In this document: positions 40,985-56,142 of the stretch, in pieces | Layout of the letters: every line of letters begins with the position of its first letter | How positions within the stretch are numbered: the first letter of the stretch is position 1 | Origin: Penelope pileata | Lineage: Eukaryota; Chordata; Aves; Galliformes; Cracidae | DNA length: 64,000 nucleotides | Assembly: GCA_013396635.1 (NCBI GenBank) | Contig: WBMW01003829.1 | Span: 1,502,524-1,566,523, forward strand | Direction of reading: 5' to 3' | Position numbers and translations under genes: made by a program | The notes under the pieces: generated by a model | Database searches by the model: none | The model's input: the letters and a program-made list of their open reading frames with translations, nothing else | What the model was told of the DNA's origin: nothing

Positions 40985-43711
40985 GTAAGTTCAGATTGCT
41001 TCAGTAAGGATGTAAACCATTCTCAAAGTACTGTGCTAACTGTGTGCAATCCTGAAAACCAGGGCCATAAAACGTGTGGTTATGCATGAGAACCCAAGGA
41101 ACTCTCTGTCTTTAGCTCTGCTGTCTGATTAAGGAACATACAATAACTGTGTAAGAGTCTGTACTTCTGTTTCCCATTAATATCAAAGGGAGCTGGAGGC
41201 TGAACACATCAAAATTGTCATTTTTTTCAGCAAGCATTGGGTCAAGATCCAGCTCCATGATGGGAAGATTTGCCTCCATAAATATAAAATCCAACATTAT
41301 TTAAGCAGGTGCTATGTAATTTTCTCACTTCTCTCTACAAGTGAGAGGTATACAATATATGTATCCCAAGAGAAGCTAAAAGAGTTCAGCTTGTGCAGAA
41401 TTCAGTTTCTTCTTGCATAGAAATGTCAGTGAGGATAACTGGAGCTTAACATTAAAAGCTATAGCACAACTGGTTTGTTACAAGAGACCACATATGGGCC
41501 TTTAGACTTAGACAAGTCCCTGCCTCTGGGTGTCTGTGACAAAGACAGAGTTAGATCTATACAATACTTCCCAGGAAATTATGGTTTTGCCCTTCATAAT
41601 ATTACAAAGAGTGGGTACCTTCCCCTGCCCCCCAAAACAAACTGGTATTTGCTGCAGACGCACAGCAACAGCCAAATGGTGTCTCCAAAGAGAAGTTAAT
41701 CATCAGAGCATGAATTTCTGCTACTCTGCATCAGATCATTCCCCCCGGAGCCTGCCTTATTACTTAGCATGTGCACAATATGAAAGTGTATTAGGAAATG
41801 TTCTCTACAGAGGTGATGCCACACTGCTCATCAAGCCCAAACAGTGATGATAGGCAATAGTACAGCATCACTGGGAAACGGACTGCACAACCTGAGAAGC
41901 CCTTCACATCTGTTACATCCCTGCTTCTCTGGCACTAAAATGATTAAAAAATAATAATAGGATCTAAGCAGGAAGTATTTTCTTCTGTTTCCCTTTATGT
42001 ATGTGTGGTATTGCTTCTTGTATTTCCTTTTTGAGGAAAAGAATTTAAACTAACCAATTTTTTTTCTCATCAATTTGTCCTGAGAAGAAAAATATTATGG
42101 AGCATAATTTGTTATCTGTGAATACTTTTTATTTTCTGAATAACGGCAGTAAAAGAACTATCACTGAATGCAGCAAAAGAGATTATTTATACTGAAACAC
42201 AGCACCTGTGTAAATAATGTTTTGTTTCAGAAATGAATTATATGCTCGAAATAAATCCCAAATATTGTTAGAGAAAGTCTGGAAGTATCCAGGTGTACCT
42301 AGCAATGTAACTTGCAGGTAGATCAGCAGAAACCATAGCGGTGCCTCTAACTCCCCTTGCCTTTAGTCTCGCAAAAGTATGTTCCTTTTCTCTAACTGTT
42401 GTTTTTCCACAGATTGCCAGGATTGTTTATTCTATTTTTAACCCTTAGTTTTGTGAGGTTTGTGGTTGTTTTATTTTTTCACGTTATCCCAGCTAGTGAT
42501 ACTAGGACGGGCTGCCCGCGTGAGCCCAGGCGCCGAGGCTGGAGCCCTGCCCTCCCGCCAGTCCATGCACCCCAGCGTTCAGCTCTCACTGCCAGTAAAA
42601 ACTGGAACGTGTGTTGTATGGCCAGAGACACAGCTACTCAATTCTCACAGGAAAGAATCAGACAACCTAAAAGCCTCCTTGAATTGGTTATGGTCATGCC
42701 TTAAGTGGTTCAGTAAATTCAGTTTGTGATTATACAAGTATGGGTTTCTCAACGAAAACAGCCTAACCGGTGCTACAAACCCCGGCAATATTTTAATCAC
42801 TGTACTATGTTAAATGTTTAATTATGTCCTGTCCATTTTAGCCATATGTAGCTGTAATAATTCTTGACTTATTTATTTTATTTTAGCAGTAAAGGACTTC
42901 TATTATTGAGCACAATACACTAATGATCACTTTGAACCCTCTGTAATTAGCGCAATGTGTGCAACTCACGGATGTCTCAACAGATTATCAGATTAAGGAA
43001 ATAATTTAACACTGCCATGTGATCTCCTTTCAGCTGACTGCACAAGTCACTTAAGATTATTAGGTGTTAAACAGACAAAAACCATGACATTGATCTTTCC
43101 AGTGGGCGGCAAGCAGAATATCTAATCGTCGCAGTTGCTCAAAGCTCTGTTTCCAGATTTCTTTACCAAATTGGTTGCTTTGAAGCTAAACACACTTCAC
43201 AAGAAAAACTCCTTTAAGCCAACCCAATCTAAGTAGTGCAAAGCAGAGCTCATTTGATGACATCATAACCATAAGTCTTTGGGACCATAGAAGGAAATCA
43301 GTCAGTGCAATTTTACGATGCGAGGTGCTTACACAGTCTGCCTGGCTCCTGCTGCCTCACAGCCTGGTGCAACAGACCACAGGGTCTATTATGCCCCCAC
43401 AGAAAACAGAGCTTCCCAAAAGCTGTCATTACTCCTGTCTCACTGAGAATGGGGCTGCCAAGAAAACTAGAGACCTCCTCCAGTGCCCTTTGAAGTCACT
43501 GGGAATCTGGGTGGGCTTTTGGAGTAATCCCTCTGCAAAACAGAATTATCACTTTTTGGGCTGAGTATTCTCACCCAAAACTGTCCCACACCATCTTTCC
43601 CCTGGGGAGCCCATGGGAAAGAGCTGAGGTTGGATCCTCCTGGGTAAGAATGCTTCCAACAATGAGGAAGCCTTTCCCTTTCCCAGAGCCTACCTGTATC
43701 CACGATGCTAC

Positions 43712-43729
43712 TTTTTTTTTTTTTTTTTT
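43712..43729 (+). repeat. T18 homopolymer
   Basis: Eighteen consecutive T lie within intron 4. No adjacent retroposed body or target duplication was seen. Confidence 0.85.
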
Positions 43730-44082
43730 AAACCTGGCACTGAGTCCAACTCCCCAATTTAATTAAATTACATATAACTTTCTAAACTAAAATATTGACA
43801 TTCTATGCTAAAAATGTCACCCTGCAAAGGATAACTGAGGAGTGACAATTGGTGTCCTTTTCAAAATATGTCTTCAAAATGTTGGCTTAGAAAAAAACGT
43901 TAACATTTGGATGCACGCTGGTTAAAAGCTGACTGTAGAAATGAAACTGACAGTACAAAGTGAAGGTATGAAGATAAACCTGGACTGCTGAGCTGGCATG
44001 GGCAGAACAGCAGCTTTCTTCCTCCAGTGGGAGGGAACATCCTCCTCAGCTCCCCCCACCCCCCCCTCTCCCCCCCACCACA

Positions 44083-44105
44083 NNNNNNNNNNNNNNNNNN
44101 NNNNN
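44083..44105. other. Sequence gap (23 N)
   Basis: Twenty-three unresolved bases directly follow a C-rich stretch (44049-44082) made almost only of C with scattered T and A. Such C/G homopolymer regions often fail in sequencing, so the true length may differ from 23. The gap is inside intron 4 and does not affect coding exons. Confidence 0.98.
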
Positions 44106-44709
44106 CAGGTAGAGCAGTCTGGACCATCACAGATGTTTTTTTTTTTTTGCTGTATGGTGATATCCTCATGCAGATTATTACAAAAGAGTTATTTTCTTGT
44201 ATTCACAGCAAGGCAGGGGAAGAAATATGTCCAACAACAGTAGCCACACAGCCCTTTTTCAGACAAGGCAATACAAAAGAAAATCCACAACTTTGATAAG
44301 CAGCAAAAAAAACATCAATGCAACTGAAATTTTCTCCCTGCAGAGAAACCACAAGCACACAAGCACCATGGCCGCGAACACGCAGTAACTTAATCTACCC
44401 ATCAGCCCTGTACTCCAGATCGAATATGGAGATAAAACTTTATAATAACCAGGAGACCCCATGCTAAAAGGGTTGGGCCCATGTGACAGTGCCCTTGACA
44501 GCTGAGGTCTCTACAGCACTTCCATGAATTTGGCACAGGACAGTTTTCCATCAGTTATGGCTGATCTGTTTCTGCAGCACAGGAGAAATAACTGCAGCAA
44601 ATACAAACATCATTGCAATTTCTTTCCTCCCGAAAGCACAGCTATGGCCCTGTGTGCAGGTCCCTTTCCCAGCTTATCTCCTATTTAACACCAAGCACAA
44701 AAATTGATC

Positions 44710-44940
44710 AGAGAATCACAGAAACAAGGGGCTGGAAGGGACCTCTGGAGATTACCCAGTCCAACCCCCTGCTAGAGCAGCTCCCTACAGCAGGTTGCAC
44801 AGTTCCAGGCAGGTCTTGAAAATCTCCAGAGAAGGAGACTCCACAACCTTTCTGGCAGCCTGTTCCAGTGCTCTGTCACCCTCACAGTAAAGGAGATTTT
44901 ACTCATGTTCATATGGAATTTCCTATGTTCCAGCTCGTGA
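44710..44940 (-). mobile_element. CR1 LINE fragment, 3' end
   Basis: On the minus strand this ends in TTTCTGTGATTCTCTG, a slightly mutated CR1 octamer terminus. Inward of that come the CR1 landmarks GGAGTCTCCTTCTCTGGAG, GTGACAGAGCACTGGAACAG and ACCTGCTGTAGGGAGCTGC. It reaches further 5' than the copy in the upstream region and still has no coding part. A short internal deletion is visible before the ACCTGCTGTAGGG block compared with that copy. Confidence 0.92.
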
Positions 44941-47857
44941 TAGGAAGCGAGAAGGCAGAAGCCGAGCTGCTAAAGGCACTGCAACAACACCTAGGAGCTG
45001 AGCTGATCACAGTCAGAAATGGTTTGCTAATTAGTGAAGAAAATGGTGACTATCAAGTACTCCAGATTCTACAGGGAAAATGGTGATAATTATGTTGTGA
45101 GTGTAGTGCAGAGAAGAAGACAAACGAATGCCCCATAACAGCAGGTTGTGCCTTGCCTATTGTTATTTTTAGCACCACGAGACACGGGCTCACTCCCCAC
45201 CAGCTTTCTTCCATTCGTATGCATGCTTAGCAATGCCTTTCAGAGTGAAGCTAGGTCAAGACTCAGGATTTCTGAAAAGGCTGTCCTAGAAATGTACTTC
45301 GCTCTGATACGATTCTCCTTTATGGAAAATGGGATCACCAGCTATCATTGGAAGCAGTTAATCTGCTGAGTCTTTCAAACTCAGCCCTCGTATGCAATTA
45401 TGATTACCAACGTACTCTTAAATGGCTGCTGTTTCTCTTTAAAATTAAAATTGTCCTTGGTGGAAATTACTTCATTGCACAATACTCCATTGAAGGAGCA
45501 AGTTCCCTTCTCCAAAGGCATTTCAGTGACATTTGGGAAGGCCAGGCCTAAATGCTGGACATATTGGTTAAAGAATATTTCTTATGAACTGCAGATGGGG
45601 ATGCAAAGGCAGAGCACCACCACACTTGCCCTGTCCTGGTCTTGTATCCAGCATCATGCTAGAATGCTTTTGCAGCTCTATTTGCTCAGGAGGCCACAGG
45701 AGGAGCTCAGAATGCCCTCCCCATAGCCGCCTCCTCCCAGCCACTTCCCCATGGATCAGCCACAGAGCAGGGACTTGCCAAGCTGTTACAGAAGATCCCT
45801 GGAAAATGGTACCATAAGACATGCAGAGCAAGCTTATGGTCCCTCAGTTGCCTCTGGTGTTAATACAGAAGTAGCTAACAAGTATAATCACACACGTAAA
45901 AAAAGATATCCTTGCATATATCCTAAGACCTGCCATCAGTTTGCTGTAAGATCTGGAAGCAGATACAGAGCCACTATATTTGAATCGAAGTGGCATTCTC
46001 AGACAAAATAAACGGATCAGTATTCCAAAGGGGCTAGTAATTAGCAGAGCTTCCCAGAAAAAAGGAAAGAAAGAAATCAGAATGAACACACCTCTGATGT
46101 GTGCTCTGCCTCCAGACTGAGCCAATGCCAGCTATCATATATACCATCTGCAAGTAGGTGATATATATGTACATGAATGTACATGCAGACATAGTATATC
46201 TAAAGAACACTGCAACAAACCATCAAAAAATGTGTAAGCTCCAACCTTGAAGTGCTTCTATAAATTAGAGATAAAGGACATGATCTTTGCTGGTGTGAGT
46301 TTGCATAGGTTCCTGGCAGTACACGCCAGCAGACCATCTTCCTTAGAACCTTTAATACAATATGCAAAGCTGGATGAGGGAAGATCTTTGAAACAATAAA
46401 TTATGCTTTTGATGACAATCTAATTTCTTGCCAGCAATGATTCATTCCGGGCTGGATTTTAATATCTTTTATACCTAAACAAATCCAGAGTGACCCTATT
46501 AAGTTAATTCCTTTATAATATTTATGCCTCAGTTACTGGTTAGATTCATGAATCTATTGTCTGTGAACACAGATCCTTGACAGGCATGAATTGGTGTTGC
46601 TCCATGAAGCCAGCATAACTACGGTGATTTAAACCAGTTAACAATCCTGCCCACTGCATTATCAACCAGCAAATGATTGTAGGAGCTGTCTAGACTTCTG
46701 GGCTACAGATAGGACATGACTTTTTTACACTGATGAGGTTTTCTTTAGCGGAAGACAAATTAGTTGTGGGTCCCTTTTCAGCAATACTACAAGCATCACA
46801 GACAAATCCTGAAGCAGGCTAAATTAAGCCAGATTCCTGGAGAGACCAATAACTCACATGAAAGTCTTTAAGTCATGTCAAATATACTCTTCAATTAACA
46901 CTCATCTACTCAGGCAGAACAGGAAATAGGGAAAGAAGAGGTCCCGCTACACACCCGGCTTCAGAGATCTGAGCAAGGAAACATACTTGCACTAGGAGCC
47001 AACCAGTGGTACCTGACCTAGAACTGATCCCTGCAGTCTTATGTGGCATTTCCTATTGCCCAGCCACGGTTAGAGAAATACAGGCAGCAAAGTTGGTGAA
47101 GAAAGGTCAGTACCTCTTGCGCCTCACAGTGTCAAAATATGCATGTGGTAACACCCTTTTAACTGAGAGCCCTGAAAACCACCTGGGCTCTGTAAACACA
47201 GCTCTCACGAGAAAAAGGAGGGAATCTACAATGGAAATTTAGCAATTCCCATCATGCTGCATAAGCCAGCAGAAAAGCCAGCTCACGCTGCCACTGCTGC
47301 CTCCCAAAGCAAGAGCGAGTGTTTTTTTTTTTATCTTGACTTGGAGCTAGTGAGGAGCAGGGGCAGTTGAGGAACATCATCTTCTACCACGTACTCCCAT
47401 TTCTGGTGAGATTCACCATCTGTGGGTACAAACATGAATCAAAGCTTCTGCTCAACCCTACACACCAAAATGTAAAATCACGACGGGCATTAAAACAATC
47501 CAGCCTTGTGTTTCTAATTCTTTGCTCAGCAGTTTATCTACCTGGCAAAACTCGTGCAATGCACCTCTCAGGTTTCCTTGTCAGTTTCCCAATCCTTTGC
47601 TCACATTATATGTGCTCCTTTTAGAGGACACGGCCAGGTAACTCTGATCCTCCCTGGATCTGGGATCCTTGCTGCCCCTGGCATCAGGAGACAGGCATGT
47701 CCAGCTGAGGAGAATGAGAACTGAGCGCTGAAGGGCAGATGCAGCTGGCAATACTGACATGGCACCTCTCCTTCCCCAAGCCCAGCTTCATGCAAGGATT
47801 AAACAAACAGCACAAGTCTAATATTTGAATTATTTCAGCTTGAATACTTTAGGACAG

Positions 47858-47969
47858 GATTTTCAAGGCCCTCTAGGGGTGAGATGCCCAACTCCCATTA
47901 AAATTAATTAAATACAATTCATTTTAATGGGAATTGGGCATCCAAATCCCCCAGACAGCTTTGAAAATC
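47858..47969. repeat. Palindromic (hairpin) repeat, about 112 bp, possible ancient MITE
   Basis: The left arm starts GATTTTCAA and contains GATGCCCAACTCCCATTAA. The right arm, reverse-complemented, starts GATTTTCAA and contains GATGCCCAATTCCCATTAA. The arms are about 48 bases each, mostly matching, with a spacer of roughly 15 AT-rich bases, so the transcript can fold into one long hairpin. The architecture resembles short palindromic DNA-transposon-derived repeats common in amniote genomes. The family name is not known to me. Confidence 0.75.
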
Positions 47970-48046
47970 TAAGCCTCAATTGTTATTAGAAACCCAAGTA
48001 AGAAACTAGGCCTATTCATATTCCCAAAGAAGTCAAGAGGAGTTTA

Positions 48047-48062
48047 ATATTGACGTCAATAT
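48047..48062. promoter_or_regulatory. Perfect 16-bp palindrome with full CRE core
   Basis: ATATTGACGTCAATAT is an exact palindrome centred on TGACGTCA, the full consensus cAMP-response element bound by CREB/ATF factors. It sits in intron 4, about 1.4 kb before exon 5a and about 80 bp after the palindromic repeat. CpG is depleted in this DNA, so an intact CRE is less likely by chance than in GC-neutral sequence, but no function is demonstrated. Confidence 0.45.
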
Positions 48063-49501
48063 GCACATTCTTTTTTTTCTTTTCCTTTTTTTTTTTTTAT
48101 CTTGACAGGGCTCAATTAACATCAGAGATGACATTAGCTTTCTCCTATAACCAGTGCTGTCTTAGTTCCTTTCCTCTCAAGCCAAATTCTGTGTTTATAT
48201 TTTCTCTACTCGATACAGAGAATAGGAATGTGATTGTTTCAGTGGGATTACTTAAACTCCTCAGGTATAGTTAAACTTTTACCTGACTGAAATGCCACTC
48301 CAAGTAACTTTCTCATCACATGTAATGCTTATTTGAGTTCATCTTTCATGAAACAAAAGCTGAAGCTTTCCATCGGCATAGCTTTCCATAGCTACCACAG
48401 ACTCTATGTAAAATCCCCAATCCCACCGGATCCAATATCTGTTTACCTCAGTGGAGGATCTGGTCCTACAATTTTACATTGTGGCATTCTGTTCTTCTAA
48501 CATGCTAAGTTATTCTGAACTACCAAGCCACCAAGAGAGCCCTACATCACCGTCAGACTTAGGTAGAAAAAAGCCAAGTTTTGTTTAATGCCAGCAGAAA
48601 CAGTGTCTGCATAATGCTTGTTGCTGGGCTTGACGCTTTGGTCACTTGCCCTGGAGCAAATCAGAAGTGACCCCGCTGAAAAAACAGTCTTCACCCAATA
48701 TCTGTTTTCATAAGATTGCTTGGGGACAGAGACAGCGTATGCCACAGCCAGCGGAACTCTTCCAGTGAGCACAAGGCTCCCATGGTGGCTGTAACTCCCC
48801 TGTGTTTGCTGGGGTTACTCCTGATTTGCAGCATTCATGCAAAAAGGAAAATCAGCCCCAAAGCCATATGCAGAGATTAGAGATTAACCTCCAAAGCCAA
48901 TCAGAGGGGCAGGTCTCAGTTTTCTCAGTCCCTGGAAAAAGGAGTACTTGGACACAGCTCTTAAGAGGTTGCACCATTTCTGGTCCCGTTATTGCCATCC
49001 ATCTCACTCAGCCGCCCACTAACCCAAGCAGTTCCATTGCCACACTTCACCTAATTCCAAGGCACTTACAAGCGTAAGTAACTGAGGTATTTTCCACGGA
49101 AGGATACCTTTTGTCTTGTATTAACATGCATAAATGCAAAATAATAACACTTTATCTTTCTTTCTCTTGGATGTCATTGGTGTCTTAGTAAGTGGTGTAT
49201 TGTATCATGTTTCTGGACCTTAAAGTTTATAACCCTTCCTTTCTACATCATTACATCTCGTTTAAATTAATATATTTTGAACATCTTCCTCCATTGTTTT
49301 ACTCTTTCCATATTAGTAAAAACCATCTTCGGCATCCAGTATGGCTTACATCATTTTAACAATGCATCAGCTCAGATTAATGCATTGTAATGTCATTATT
49401 GATTCAGTTCTACATGGTCATTTTTCACATTCTGTTGAAGACAAAAACAAACAAACAAAAATACAATTCATTCCACACTGTCATCCCTTTGTCCTGACCA
49501 G

Positions 49502-49619
49502 AACAACTCGATCGTGTTGAAGAAGGCATGAACCATATCAACCAAGACATGAAGGAGGCCGAGAAAAATTTAAAAGATTTAGGGAAATGCTGTGGCCTTT
49601 TCATATGTCCTTGTAACAA
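49502..49619 (+). CDS. SNAP25: SNAP25 exon 5a: residues 55-94, SNAP25A isoform
   Basis: This 118-base exon completes E55 and encodes residues 56-93 plus two bases of K94. It covers the end of the Qb helix and the palmitoylated cysteine cluster. The cluster reads KCCGLFICPCNK, with cysteines at 84, 85, 90 and 92, the diagnostic spacing of SNAP25A. SNAP25A predominates early in nervous-system development and in endocrine cells. The acceptor is TCCTGACCAG and the donor is GTAGGT. The exon differs from 5b at nine residues (58, 60, 65, 66, 69, 79, 84, 88, 89). By hand count 88 of 118 bases match 5b, the mark of an old exon duplication. Confidence 0.98.
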
Positions 49620-49752
49620 GTAGGTACTGGGTACCGGCTCTGCTATGTGGTGTCCAGTTTTTTGTCACAGTGAATGTCTGAAGTTTTTGTCTTTTTTTTC
49701 TTTGTCCTTTTTCATCTGCTTCATTCTGTGGGGATAAAATACTTGTGTTTAA

Positions 49753-53795
<4,043 letters not shown>

Positions 53796-53921
53796 GCTTA
53801 AATCAAGTGATGCTTACAAAAAAGCCTGGGGCAATAATCAGGATGGTGTTGTAGCCAGCCAGCCTGCACGTGTTGTAGATGAACGGGAGCAGATGGCCAT
53901 CAGTGGTGGCTTTATCCGCAG
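53796..53921 (+). CDS. SNAP25: SNAP25 exon 6: residues 94-136, linker
   Basis: A 126-base exon completes K94 and encodes residues 95-135 plus two bases of R136. It is the linker between the two SNARE helices. It contains VVASQP at 112-117, the motif recognised by the ankyrin repeats of DHHC13/DHHC17 palmitoyltransferases, which modify the neighbouring cysteines. If both copies of exon 5 were skipped, the shifted frame would meet TAG at 53852-53854, so one copy of exon 5 is obligatory. The acceptor is TTTTTTGCATAG and the donor is GTGAGC. Confidence 0.98.
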
Positions 53922-55997
53922 GTGAGCCTTTTTATCCACTGTTTTTTCTCTATTTTCCTTGTCACTGATATATTTAGATCTCTTCCATATGGTCATGAGT
54001 TCTGTGATGCTCATTAACTCCTTCAGTGATGCTGAGTAATGTGATGGAGCCAGCGTCTTCTGCATGTGGTGGGTGCTTAGATGTACGCTGACACCAATTA
54101 GGACAGGTGCTAAGGACCCACTGTGTCTGCTGACGTTCCCCAGCCCTGCTGATGCTTGAGCTAGTGCAAAGGATGGTTATGGTGCCAGAAACCCTGGCTG
54201 TCAGGGTCTCATCCCTAAGAATCAGAAGATGCTTGCAGAAGTGGTCCTAAACCTTCCTCCTTGAGATTGACAGTTTTTGGGCAATAATAAAATAGAAATA
54301 ATACCTACTTATGTACTTCACAGCAGCAATGGTATGGTGCAGACTCTCATGGTGGGTCAGCACTGTCCACTGCACTCCAGCTCCCTGGTACAACAAGGCA
54401 CAGTTGTCACATGCCTCAGAAACAAAGAGTCGGATACATACTGGCTTATTGTTATTTTCTCAAGATATCTAGTGCTCATTATCTGTCCTTGTCAGAAAAT
54501 GTACCAAGGCATCCAGCATCTCTTCCTTTCTTTTCTAAAAGAAAAGAGCCTTAGGCTGTCTGCCAAAGCAAAGCTGAGCACAGAACTTGAAGCACACGTT
54601 CTCACAGACGTACACAGATTTTGAAAAAAAAATGTCCCTGCTTGTGACTATCCAGGGAACCCCACTGAACAGGGAATGATGCTCCACTCCTCAGCTGCTG
54701 CAAAGCCACAACCACGTGGAAACACTGACACTTCAGTGGCAAACCCTGTGCACTCAAATGAAAGCTGGTTTGAAACACACAGCTATACCAATGGCAACCA
54801 AGCTGCAAACTTTCTGCAATGTATAGAGATTCAGCAATAAGCACATACTGATTACAGTGCTTATAGGGTATGTATTTAGATGACAATACTATCAGCTGAA
54901 TGGATAAAGGCATACCAGTAGGCAAAGCTTTGATCTCTGAAGATTAAGGACACTGCATTAATAAGTAATTATCTTTCCAAAAACTATTATCCACTTATTT
55001 TTTTGGCTGCTGTGATAAAGGGAAATCAGTGCGATAGAAACAATGCTGTCATGCAATCTGGAGCGTGGGCTGGAGTTGCCATTTAAGTTTGCTGGGTCTG
55101 CCATTCACTTATTTTTTTTTATTTCTGGATGGCAGCCCCACCAAAGCAAAGGCTGGGGCATGCTAAGAGAATAGCAATGAAGAAAGCAACGCCGTGCCAT
55201 AATTCTTCCATGAATACTGTAGTGCTCTTTTGGCACCTCTATGAAGACAAATTACACAGGAGGCACAAAGTAGTCATTTTCTGCGTGGGACACATGGCCT
55301 TGATTTTCCAAGTGCCAGTCATCGTGCGCCTCTCCAGCCCAGGGAGCATTGAACTTGATCCTGGACCAAGTGCAAGTTTTTCTTTTAAAAAACAAGGAAC
55401 TGTAAAAGATGAGGCTAAGAGGAGAGACAAAAGATCTTTACTAAAGGCACAAGTCCAAGAGAATCCGATTGTGTCATCTACTGAAATGTATTTCATTAAA
55501 TACAAGGTTGGGTGAGGATTTTCTTGCCCAATATTCTGGTGAGCCTCAAGTCTGTGAGGACTGGATGGCAATCTGTGTAGTTCAATGCAGGGAGCTGGTA
55601 GAGCTTAAATTCCACCACCTTCTGGCATCTCCCACACTCTAGCCACACAGAGGCCCAAATGAAGCATCCTTTCATTCTTCTACATCCTTTGAGAAGGGCC
55701 ACTGCTAGCAGGGACGTGGAATAAGTGGTACAGACAAGCTCAGACAGCAACGTTTTTAGGAGCAGAAGGAATGAACAGTAGAACTAGAGAGTGACAAACT
55801 CAGACAATTAATCTCAGCATCCAAAAAACAAGGATGTAAAGCTAGCTACTTATTAATCCCTTTTCTTCAAACCTCAGCACAGCAGCATGCTCCACAGGTG
55901 ACAAGCAAAGGAGGATGCAGGAGAGATTTTGGGTGAATCAGAGTTTCAGGGGAATCTCCTCTCTCTTTGCTTCAAATAACTGTTTTTTTGCTCCCAG
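53922..55997 (+). other. SNAP25: SNAP25 intron 6 (2076 bp)
   Basis: No gene or repeat is recognised. A 128-codon open frame at 55129-55515 has no domain and is flanked by neither good splice sites nor other evidence. The acceptor is TTTTTTTGCTCCCAG. Confidence 0.92.
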
Positions 55998-56142
55998 GGT
56001 AACAAATGATGCCCGGGAAAATGAAATGGATGAGAACCTTGAGCAGGTCAGCGGCATCATTGGCAACTTACGTCACATGGCCTTGGACATGGGCAACGAG
56101 ATCGACACACAGAATCGCCAGATTGACAGGATCATGGAGAAG
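55998..56142 (+). CDS. SNAP25: SNAP25 exon 7: residues 136-184, Qc helix
   Basis: A 145-base exon completes R136 and encodes residues 137-184 (VTNDARENEMDE to DRIMEK), most of the C-terminal Qc SNARE helix. Q174, the second ionic-layer glutamine, lies in DTQNRQ. The exon ends phase 0 at the donor GTAAGA. The translated sequence contains no change from my memory of the mammalian protein, fitting the very strong constraint on this domain. Confidence 0.98.

Larger units (their letters stand above)
40985..49501 (+). other. SNAP25: SNAP25 intron 4 (8517 bp)
   Basis: The intron holds an 18-T run (43712-43729), an assembly gap, a CR1 piece, a palindromic element and a CRE-type palindrome, all listed separately. 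An AT-rich alternating stretch occurs around 46134-46170. A T-rich tract lies at 48069-48098. The 59 bases before exon 5a contain no AG. No other gene is supported. Confidence 0.9.

Noticed and set aside
55129..55515. 128-codon open frame in intron 6, considered as an extra exon
   Set aside because: Exons 6 and 7 join in frame without it, and no SNAP25 isoform known to me has an insert here.
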